From positions 5,022,001-5,086,000 of the forward strand of contig NZ_CP107958.1 of the NCBI RefSeq assembly GCF_036075115.1: DNA of 64,000 nucleotides, given 5' to 3'. The position numbers and the translations under genes are program-made. This document shows positions 57,553 through 64,000 of this stretch, piece by piece (within the stretch, counting starts at the first letter, position 1; each line of letters opens with the position of its first letter). The notes beneath the pieces are model-generated. The model made no database searches and was not told where the DNA came from. It worked only from the letters and a program-made list of their open reading frames with translations. The stretch is from Streptomyces sp. NBC_00377. Lineage in GTDB: Bacteria > Actinomycetota > Actinomycetes > Streptomycetales > Streptomycetaceae.

Positions 57553-58431
57553 TCACGGGAAATCGAGTGCACCGGGGCCGAGGGGCGGCAACAGTCCCTC
57601 GGCCGCCGCACGCGTCAGCAATCCCCGCACCGCCGCATAGCCGTCCTCGCCCAGGTCCGCCGTGAACTCGTTGACGTACAGACCGATGTGCTGGTCCGCG
57701 ACGGCCGGATCCATTTCCTGCGCGTGTTCCATGACGTACGGGCGGGAGACCTCGGGCGCGTCCCAGGCGGCGCGTACGGAGGCGCGGATCGAGTCGGCGA
57801 GCCGGGTGAGGACCGGTGCGCCCAGGGAGCGCTTGGCGATGATGGCGCCGAGCGGGATCGGCAGGCCGGTCGTGGACTCCCAGTGCTCGCCCATGTCCGC
57901 GAGCTTGCGCAGACCATACTCGCGGTAGGTGAAGCGGGCCTCGTGGATCACCAGCCCCGCGTCGACCTTGCCGTCCCGTACGGCCGGCATGATCTCGTGG
58001 AACGGCATGACCACGATCTCGCCGACGCCGCCCGGGACCTGCTCCGCCGCCCAGAGCCGGAACAGCAGGTACGCCGTCGACCGCTCACTCGGCACGGCGA
58101 CCGTGCGGCCGGTCAGGCCCGCACCGCCGGGAGCGAGGGCGGCGTCCCCGGTCCCTGTCTCCCTCGTGAGCACCAGCGGGCCGCAGCCCCGGCCGAGCGC
58201 GCCCCCGCAGGGCAGCAGCGCGTACTCGTCGAGGACGTACGGCAGCACGGCGTACGACACCTTCAGCACGTCGGACTCGCCGCGCTCGGCCATGCCGTTG
58301 GTGATGTCGATGTCCGCGAACGTCACGTCGAGCCCGGGCGCGCCGTCGACGCGGCCGTGGGCGAGGGCGTCGAAGACGAAGGTGTCGTTGGGGCAGGGCG
58401 AGTACGCGATCTTCAGCAGGTCACCGGTCAT
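57553..58431 (-). CDS. mqnD: 1,4-dihydroxy-6-naphthoate synthase (futalosine pathway)
   Basis: 292 residues. It resembles periplasmic-binding-protein folds and has the MqnD segments IAYSPCPNDTFVFDALAHG, SERSTAYLLFRLW and GLVIHEARFTYREYGL. It converts cyclic dehypoxanthine futalosine to 1,4-dihydroxy-6-naphthoate in menaquinone synthesis. Its start lies 11 bp inside the end of mqnB, so the two are coupled. Confidence 0.94.
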   Translation of the reverse strand: MTGDLLKIAYSPCPNDTFVFDALAHGRVDGAPGLDVTFADIDITNGMAERGESDVLKVSYAVLPYVLDEYALLPCGGALGRGCGPLVLTRETGTGDAALAPGGAGLTGRTVAVPSERSTAYLLFRLWAAEQVPGGVGEIVVMPFHEIMPAVRDGKVDAGLVIHEARFTYREYGLRKLADMGEHWESTTGLPIPLGAIIAKRSLGAPVLTRLADSIRASVRAAWDAPEVSRPYVMEHAQEMDPAVADQHIGLYVNEFTADLGEDGYAAVRGLLTRAAAEGLLPPLGPGALDFP

Positions 58432-59173
58432 AGGGGTTCCAACTCTCCAGGAGGGGCGCGATCTTCCCGAAGGCCGTGGTCAGGGCGGCGAGCGCCGCGC
58501 CGATGCGCCAGGCGTCGCGGTCGCGCGGACCGACGGGGTTGGAGACCGCGCGGATCTCCAGCACGGGCACGTGGTGCGCGGCGGCGGCCTCGGCGACCCC
58601 GAAGCCCTCCATCGCCTCGGCGAGGGCGCGAGGGTGGAGCTCGCGCAGGGCGGTGGCCCGGGCGGCGGTGCCGGTGACCGTCGAGACGGTCAGGACGACG
58701 CCGGTACGGGCCCCGGTCGCGGCCGCGGTCTCCCGTACGAGGGACTCGGGCGGACGGTGGGTGACGGCGCCGAAGCCCAGCTCGGTGACGGGCAGGAAGC
58801 CGTCGGCGGTCTCGGCGCCCAGGTCGGCGGCGGTGATCTCGTCGGCGACGACCAGGGAGCCGACGGGGGCGGCGGGCGCGAAGCCGCCGGCGATGCCCGC
58901 CGAGACGACGAGGCCGTAGGGCGCGTCGCGCAGCGCGGCCGCCGTCAGGGCGGCGGAGACGGACGCGGCGGCCAGGGCCGGCCCGACCCCGGCGGCGAGC
59001 AGGTCGAAGACCCCGTGGCGGCGCAGGGTGGCACCGGGCAGCCGGACCGTGCCGTCCCGCTCGACGTCCTGCGGCCGGGCGTCGCCGCCGGGCCGCGGCA
59101 GCGCCTGCGCCACCGCGTCCCGTTCGGCGGGGACCGCGGTGGCCACGAGGACGCGGGTGCGGGACGTGGTCAG
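58421..59173 (-). CDS. mqnB: futalosine hydrolase
   Basis: 250 residues if started at CTG 59173. It has the nucleoside phosphorylase-like pattern VLVATAVPAERDAV, LVVSAGIAGGF, VVADEITAADLGAE and LAEAMEGFGVAEAA (catalytic Glu region). It removes hypoxanthine from futalosine. No ATG or GTG precedes the first beta-strand; the CTG overlaps the previous stop codon (CTGA) and has AAGGA 4 bases upstream. The only later choice, GTG at 59146, would remove part of the first beta-strand. Confidence 0.9.
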   Translation of the reverse strand: MTTSRTRVLVATAVPAERDAVAQALPRPGGDARPQDVERDGTVRLPGATLRRHGVFDLLAAGVGPALAAASVSAALTAAALRDAPYGLVVSAGIAGGFAPAAPVGSLVVADEITAADLGAETADGFLPVTELGFGAVTHRPPESLVRETAAATGARTGVVLTVSTVTGTAARATALRELHPRALAEAMEGFGVAEAAAAHHVPVLEIRAVSNPVGPRDRDAWRIGAALAALTTAFGKIAPLLESWNPYDR

Positions 59174-59682
59174 TCGTCCTTCTTCAGCTTGAACGACCAC
59201 AGGCCGGTGACCGCCTGGCTGTCCTTCTTCCCGTCGCCGGCCTTGATGGAGACGAGGGTGGAGTTGCCCTGGGCGCCGTACTGGGCGTTGAAGAAGACGC
59301 TGCCCGGGATCGTGCGGTAGGTCTTGTCGCTGTCCTCGGTGAGCGGCTGACCGTTCATCAGGATCGTCCAGCGCTTGTCGGCCACGTCGGGGTCGACGCC
59401 GAAGCGGACGGTCTCGTCGGGGTCGACGGTGATCGACTTGATGTCCTTGTCCGCGAGGCACTTGGTCAGCGCGGCGGCCTGGAGGGTCTTGCCCTCCCCG
59501 CCGCAGGCGGCCTCGGCGCTGACCGAGTCGCGGCCGACGGTGATCGTGGACAGCGGAGTCGGCTTGTCGCAGGCCGACAGGACGAGCAGGCCGGCACAAA
59601 CGGCGCCGGCGGCGGCGACGACGCGGCGGCGCCGCACAACGCCAGGTACATCAGCGGCTCCGCCGCGGGGCATCGTGGTCAT
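59170..59682 (-). CDS. DUF2771 family lipoprotein
   Basis: 170 residues. A basic N-terminus and hydrophobic stretch end in the lipobox LVLSAC (Cys38). The outer domain has two cysteines (AACGGE, TKCLAD) and a beta-rich C-terminus (YGAQGNSTLVSI, VTGLWSFKLKKDD). The function is unknown. Its stop overlaps the mqnB start, so it is cotranscribed with the menaquinone genes. Confidence 0.82.
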   Translation of the reverse strand: MTTMPRGGAADVPGVVRRRRVVAAAGAVCAGLLVLSACDKPTPLSTITVGRDSVSAEAACGGEGKTLQAAALTKCLADKDIKSITVDPDETVRFGVDPDVADKRWTILMNGQPLTEDSDKTYRTIPGSVFFNAQYGAQGNSTLVSIKAGDGKKDSQAVTGLWSFKLKKDD

Positions 59683-59756
59683 GGCGGAAGGCTATCGGGC
59701 AGGCCCGGCGGTCCCTTTACGTGGGGTGCGGCGTGGCTGTGTCTCACCCTCCGCCG

Positions 59757-61118
59757 TTACGCCACGCGGGGTTTCGCGCCGCTTCCGTGCCGCACCGAGG
59801 ACAGCAGACCGCGGACCGTGGTCAGCCAGCCCAGCGCGACCACCGCGGCGGCCACCGACAGGCCCAGCGCGCCGTTCAGCGGCATGACGATGCCGACCGC
59901 GCCGCCGAACACCCAGCACACCTGGAGCAGCGTCTCCGAGCGGGCGAACGCGGAGGTGCGCACCAGTTCCGGCACGTCCCGCTGGATCAGCGCGTCCAGC
60001 GACAGCTTGGCCAGGGCCTGCGAGAACCCGGCGACCGCCGCCATGCACGCCACCAGGAACGCCCCGAAGAACACCGCGGCGGTGACGGCCGCACCCAGCA
60101 CGACGGCGACGACCGTGACGATGATCAGCTCCGGGGCCTTGGAGCGCAGCCACGCCCCCACGGCCGTGCCGAGGGCGTTGCCCACGCCGGCGGACACGGC
60201 CACCATGCCCAGCGACACGGCCGCGCTCTGCCCGGTCAGCGGGTGCTCGCGCAGCAGGAACGCCAGGAAGAAGGTCAGGAACCCGGACAGCCAGCGCAGG
60301 GCGGCGTTGGCGCCGAGGGCGTGGGTGACGGCGATGCCGACGGTCCTGAGGCCCGGGCGTTTCACGGGCTGCCGGTGCGGGCCGTGCAGGTGCTGCTCGT
60401 CGGCGGCGAGCAGCGCCACGGCCTCGCCCTTGCCGGAGTCGACCTTGCGGGGCAGCGAGAAGGACAGGAACGTACCGGCCACGAAGATCAGGAAGGCGCC
60501 GTAGAGCGGGTAGCGCGGCCCGAGGGCCTGGAGCCCCGCCCCGACGGGCGCGGCGATCCCGGTGGCGAGGAGACCACCGAGAGTAACCCGCGAGTTGGCT
60601 TTGACCAGGGAGAACCGTGGTGGCAGCAGCCGGGGCACGACGGCGCTTCTGACCACCCCGTACGCCTTGGAGGAGACGAGCACGCCGAGCGCGGCCGGGT
60701 ACAGCTCGATGCTGCCGGTGGCGACGGCGCCGGACAGCACCAGCGCGAGGAGTGCCCGGGCCAGCATGGCGCCGGCCATGGCGGCGCGCCGGCCGTGCGG
60801 GAGCCGGTCGAGCAGGGGGCCGATGACCGGGGCGAGGACCGTGAAGGGCGCCATGGTGATGGCGAGGTAGAGCGCGACGCGTCCGCGGGCCTCGTCCGTG
60901 GGCACGGAGAAGAACACGGTGGAGGCGAGCGCGACGGTGATCATGACGTCGCCGGCCCCGTTCACGGCGTGCAGTTCGATCAGCTTGCCGAGGCCGGACT
61001 CGCCGGCGCCGTGCGCGTGGGTGGCCTTTCTGATCCCGCGGGCGGTGCCGGTGAACGGGAAGTGCAGGGCGCGGCCGACCGCGCGGACGGACCCGCTCAT
61101 CCGGCCCGAACCGCTCAC
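59757..61118 (-). CDS. MFS transporter
   Basis: 453 residues, about 12 helices. The loop DRLPHGRRAAMAGAMLARAL is an altered motif A, and IELHAVNGAGDVMITVALAS opens the membrane part. The substrate is unknown. The GTG at 61118 was chosen because GGAGG lies 6 bases upstream; an ATG six codons later is the alternative. It is the first gene on the minus strand before the DUF2771-mqnB-mqnD group. Confidence 0.8.
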   Translation of the reverse strand: MSGSGRMSGSVRAVGRALHFPFTGTARGIRKATHAHGAGESGLGKLIELHAVNGAGDVMITVALASTVFFSVPTDEARGRVALYLAITMAPFTVLAPVIGPLLDRLPHGRRAAMAGAMLARALLALVLSGAVATGSIELYPAALGVLVSSKAYGVVRSAVVPRLLPPRFSLVKANSRVTLGGLLATGIAAPVGAGLQALGPRYPLYGAFLIFVAGTFLSFSLPRKVDSGKGEAVALLAADEQHLHGPHRQPVKRPGLRTVGIAVTHALGANAALRWLSGFLTFFLAFLLREHPLTGQSAAVSLGMVAVSAGVGNALGTAVGAWLRSKAPELIIVTVVAVVLGAAVTAAVFFGAFLVACMAAVAGFSQALAKLSLDALIQRDVPELVRTSAFARSETLLQVCWVFGGAVGIVMPLNGALGLSVAAAVVALGWLTTVRGLLSSVRHGSGAKPRVA

Positions 61119-61568
61119 CCTGCTCCTCCCCTTGTTCCCCTTCGTCGCACCGATCCCGGTGGCGCCCTGGGGTGCTCTCGCGGCTGCCACCCCGTCATAG
61201 TGCCCCGGAAAAGCCGTACGTAGTGCGGTTACCGCGCGTATGGGCGTGTGATCGTCGGCGCGCCGGGCCGGTCCGGAGAGGGCTTCGGCGGCGGTTCGGG
61301 GGCGTTCGGCACGGGTTCGGGGGCTTCTGTGGGCGGGAAACGTCCCGTCGGTGTAGGCCGAGCGTCCGCGAGCAGGTAGCGTGCGTAGCGCGCCGTGGCG
61401 ATTGTTCTCGGCCGCGCGCCTCCCGGCCATCCCGCAGAATGGATGACAGCAGGTGCGCCCGAGCGCGATCGGGCGCGGACGTCGACGCGGTCCACCGGTC
61501 CGCTCCGTCCGCACCCGCCGCCTTCAGGCCGGCGCACCGAGAGACGGCGTAGGAGAGAAGCGATACCT
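61119..61568. other. divergent intergenic region
   Basis: 450 bp without a supported gene. It includes short GGTTCGGGGGC repeats (61294-61325) and the hairpin GCGCCCGA/TCGGGCGC at 61455-61476. Promoters for both flanking genes must lie here, but none is clear. Confidence 0.35.
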
Positions 61569-62531
61569 GTGAGCGCAGCGACCACGCGAAGCCGGACCCC
61601 CGACCGCCTGTGCGCCGAGGCCGTCGACCTCGCACGCGCCGCAGCCGAGGAGGCAGCCGCCCCCGGCGTGGTCGGCGAGCATGCGGGGATGGTCTCGGAG
61701 GGCGACCGGGTGGTCACCCACTTCTTCGAGTGCAAGGAACTGGGCTACCGGGGCTGGCGCTGGGCGGCGACGGTGGCGCGGGCCTCGCGCGCCAAGAACG
61801 TCACGCTCGACGAGGTGGTCCTGCTGCCCGGCCCGGACGCCGTCCTGGCCCCGGAGTGGCTTCCGTGGAGCGAGCGTCTGCGCCCCGGCGACATGGGTCC
61901 CGGCGATCTCCTCCCCACCGACGCGGAGGACCTGCGGCTGGAGCCCGGCTACACCGGCGAGGACGATCCGCGCCTTCAGCCGGGTTACTTCGACATGGAC
62001 GAGCCGACGCCCAACTCGCCTCTCTCCGAGGAGATGGCCGAGCTGGCGGAGGCGGAGGACGCGGAGGTCACGGCGACCGCGCCCGCGGCCCTGCCGGCGG
62101 CTCCGCGCCGGGGCACCATCGCCGCGGTCGCCGAGGAGCTGGGTCTGCGCCGCGCCCGGGTCCTCTCCCGCTACGGGCTGCACACCGCGGCCGACCGCTG
62201 GGAGGACGGCTTCGGTCCGAAGACGCCCATGGCCCAGGCGGCCCCCGCTTCGTGTGTGAGCTGCGGTTTCCTCACCCGCATCGGCGGCTCCCTCGGCCAG
62301 GCCTTCGGGGTCTGCGCCAACGAGTTCTCCCCGGCCGACGGCCGGGTGGTCTCCCTGGCGTACGGCTGCGGCGGCCACTCGGAGGCGGCCGTGATGCCGA
62401 CCCCGCCGCGGCCGGCTCCGCCGGTCGTCGACGAGACCCGGGTCGACCCGTTCCCGCTCCGCCCGGCGGCCGACTCGGGTTCCGTGCCGGAGACGACGGA
62501 CGAGGACACGGCGGAGCTGGGTCACTCCTAG
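61569..62531 (+). CDS. DUF3027 family protein
   Basis: 320 residues from a GTG start preceded by AGGAGAG. Conserved parts are AGMVSEGDRVVTHFFECKEL, GYRGWRWAATVARASRAK and the cysteine cluster ASCVSCGF, GVCANEFSP, LAYGCGGHSE, a likely metal site. The middle (155-210) is acidic and variable. The family is restricted to actinobacteria and has no assigned function. Confidence 0.85.
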   Translation: MSAATTRSRTPDRLCAEAVDLARAAAEEAAAPGVVGEHAGMVSEGDRVVTHFFECKELGYRGWRWAATVARASRAKNVTLDEVVLLPGPDAVLAPEWLPWSERLRPGDMGPGDLLPTDAEDLRLEPGYTGEDDPRLQPGYFDMDEPTPNSPLSEEMAELAEAEDAEVTATAPAALPAAPRRGTIAAVAEELGLRRARVLSRYGLHTAADRWEDGFGPKTPMAQAAPASCVSCGFLTRIGGSLGQAFGVCANEFSPADGRVVSLAYGCGGHSEAAVMPTPPRPAPPVVDETRVDPFPLRPAADSGSVPETTDEDTAELGHS

Positions 62532-62930
62532 GTCTGCCGACCCGGGAGGCCTCGGCACCCGCCGGGGTCTCGGGTCCTGGGGTCCGGTTCGGGTCCTGCC
62601 CCGGGCCCGTACTCGGCCGGCGGGCACGCGCGTGACCGACGGGTTCGCCGCCACCTGGTCCGGGGCGACCGGTGACAGCCAGGGTCGGCCGGGTATCCCC
62701 GGGTGCCGTCCCGGGCCGTTCACCGGCCGTGCCGGTGTCGTTCCGGACTGCCGTCGCCGTCGCCTCCTGGGTGCATCAGGGGCTCGTTCGGCCTCTCGCG
62801 CCCCGTGCGCCCGTAGTCGTTGCGCGATTGTGATGCGGGTCCGCTCGGGGCCCGGTCCGGTCCCGAGTCCCGTTCTGCCGTTACTGCGCCGCGCGGTACC
62901 TTCGAGCCCACGCCGACGAGGAGAGTGACA
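62532..62930. other. intergenic region
   Basis: 399 bp, very GC-rich, with direct repeats of GGGTCCTGG/GGGTCCGG type. Open frames lack ribosome binding sites. I see nothing functional beyond the GAGGAG ribosome binding site of the next gene at about 62918. Confidence 0.35.
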
Positions 62931-64000
62931 GTGAGCAAGTTCGTGCTGCCGGCACCCGAGGGCGCGGACCCCTTCGGCACGGCCCGCCTGCGTCGCGGAG
63001 TGCTGGACGCCTGGGCCACCAGTCCCGCCCGCTTCCGGGAGGACGCCAACGCCGAGGAGGACCTCGTCCTCGGCGGGTACCGGGACCGGCTCGTCGTCGA
63101 GCTCGCGCAGAACGCCGCGGACGCCGCGGCCAGGGCCGGGGTGCCGGGCCGGCTGCGGCTGACCCTCCGGGACGGTGTCCTGGTCGCCGCCAACACGGGC
63201 GCGGCCCTGGACGCCGCCGGTGTGGAGTCCCTCGCCACCCTCCGTGCCTCGGCCAAGCGCGAGGAGCGGCAGTCGGCCACGGCCGTCGGACGGTTCGGGG
63301 TCGGCTTCGCCGCCGTCCTGGCCGTCACCGACGAGCCCGCCGTCGTCGGACGGCACGGAGGGGTCCGCTGGGACCTCGCCGAGGCCCGCACGCTCGCCTC
63401 CGAGACCGCCCGGCACAGCCCGGGGCTCGGTGACGAGGTCCGGCGGCGGGACGGACATGTGCCGCTGCTCCGGCTGCCCTTCGCCGCCCAGGGCACCGCG
63501 CCCGACCCGTACGACACGGCCGTGATCCTGCCGCTGCGCGACGCCGCCGCCGCCGACCTCGCCGAACGCCTCCTCACCGTCGTCGACGACGCCCTCCTCC
63601 TCGCCCTGCCGGGTCTGGAGGAGGTCGTGATCGAGATCGACGGCGACGCGCCCCGCGTCCTGAGCCGGGCCGCCGATCCCACCGACGACGCCCTCACCGT
63701 CGTGGCCGACACCCGGGACGGGACGACCCGCTGGCGCGTCGCCGCCGTGCACGGCCCCCTCACGCCCGACCTTCTCGCCGACCGCCCCGTGGAGGAGCGG
63801 CTGCGCCCTCACTGGTCGGTCACCTGGGCCGTACCGGTCGACGACGACGGTTCGCCCGCCCGGCCCCGCACCACTCCCGTCGTGCACGCCCCCACCCCCA
63901 GCGACGAGGCGCTCGGCGTCCCCGCCCTGCTCATCGCCTCCTTCCCGCTCGACACCACCCGCCGGCACGCCGCCCCCGGCCCGCTGACCGACCATCTGGT
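62931..64000 (+). CDS. GHKL ATPase-domain (sacsin/HSP90-like) protein, N-terminal part
   Basis: A GTG start with GAGGAG upstream opens a frame that runs off the window; 356 residues are visible. The Bergerat fold is recognisable: VVELAQNAADAA (N-box, Asn61), a hydrophobic strand VLVAANTGAALD in place of DxGxG, and GRFGVGFAAVLAV (G-box, about 120-132). Such proteins resemble the ATPase part of HSP90 and sacsin. The role in Streptomyces is unknown. Confidence 0.82.
   Translation, partial: MSKFVLPAPEGADPFGTARLRRGVLDAWATSPARFREDANAEEDLVLGGYRDRLVVELAQNAADAAARAGVPGRLRLTLRDGVLVAANTGAALDAAGVESLATLRASAKREERQSATAVGRFGVGFAAVLAVTDEPAVVGRHGGVRWDLAEARTLASETARHSPGLGDEVRRRDGHVPLLRLPFAAQGTAPDPYDTAVILPLRDAAAADLAERLLTVVDDALLLALPGLEEVVIEIDGDAPRVLSRAADPTDDALTVVADTRDGTTRWRVAAVHGPLTPDLLADRPVEERLRPHWSVTWAVPVDDDGSPARPRTTPVVHAPTPSDEALGVPALLIASFPLDTTRRHAAPGPLTDHL

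Noticed and set aside
62632..62928. 98-codon open frame before the GHKL protein
   Set aside because: No ribosome binding site, composition unlike coding sequence, and it ends immediately before the start of a clear gene.

Overview
The window is core chromosome of a Streptomyces. It is GC-rich throughout, with strong third-position GC bias, GTG/TTG/CTG starts, leaderless-looking genes and families typical of the genus (MsiK, TerD, CdgB, an ECF41-type sigma factor, DUF3027, DUF3263, DUF397, futalosine menaquinone genes). From memory, the gene order resembles the stretch from SCO4236 to about SCO4331 of S. coelicolor. I see no prophage, integrative element, CRISPR array or secondary-metabolite cluster.

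Layout. 1-5.6 kb: end of rlmB, a DoxX membrane protein, a sugar nucleotidyltransferase, a small anchored protein and msiK, then a tRNA-Thr(UGU). 5.7-13.2 kb: rhomboid-like protein, FAD oxidoreductase, DHA2 exporter, pentapeptide-repeat protein, a hypothetical gene whose start overlaps that of a divergent M1 metallopeptidase lipoprotein, and terD. 13.4-19.3 kb: ribosome-rescue hydrolase, ECF41-type sigma factor behind a matching promoter, a MITE-like hairpin element, an acetyltransferase, a flavin reductase, the diguanylate cyclase cdgB with a BldD-like box, and a carbohydrate-binding-type membrane protein. 19.3-24.0 kb: an amino-sugar module (ROK kinase, nagA, PfkB kinase, divergent solute-binding lipoprotein) around a cluster of DasR-type dre sites. 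24.1-28.9 kb: DUF3263 protein with a tandem repeat, convergent otsB/otsA, a lipoprotein and gpgS. 29.0-33.6 kb: SAM riboswitch, threonine-synthase-family gene and MoaD-like carrier, then a cold-shock gene and groEL with two CIRCE operators. 34-46 kb: methyltransferase, glycerophosphodiesterase, ene-reductase, metallophosphoesterase, an exporter with two operator-like palindromes, a 24-bp repeat field, murQ with a PTS EIIBC gene, an HD/GNAT pair and cutC behind a dre site. 46-54.5 kb: HelD-family ATPase, XPB helicase and a helicase-associated WYL-type protein. 54.9-64 kb: membrane protein, HAD phosphatase, a cold-shock gene with a duplicated start region, mqnD/mqnB, a transporter, DUF3027 and the start of a GHKL-ATPase protein.

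Themes. Amino-sugar recycling recurs: MsiK, NagA, the ROK kinase, the lipoprotein, MurQ and the PTS gene, with dre-like sites also at cutC and weakly at msiK. Compatible-solute synthesis (OtsA, OtsB, GpgS) and stress functions (two cold-shock proteins, GroEL, TerD, HelD) are grouped. The riboswitch-controlled thrC-like/moaD pair looks like a sulfur-carrier-dependent route to homocysteine rather than threonine synthesis. Between genes the strain carries several arrays of degenerate tandem repeats (24, 30, 42 and about 91 bp), several copies of common Streptomyces dispersed repeats (one inside the nagA reading frame) and the MITE-like hairpin.
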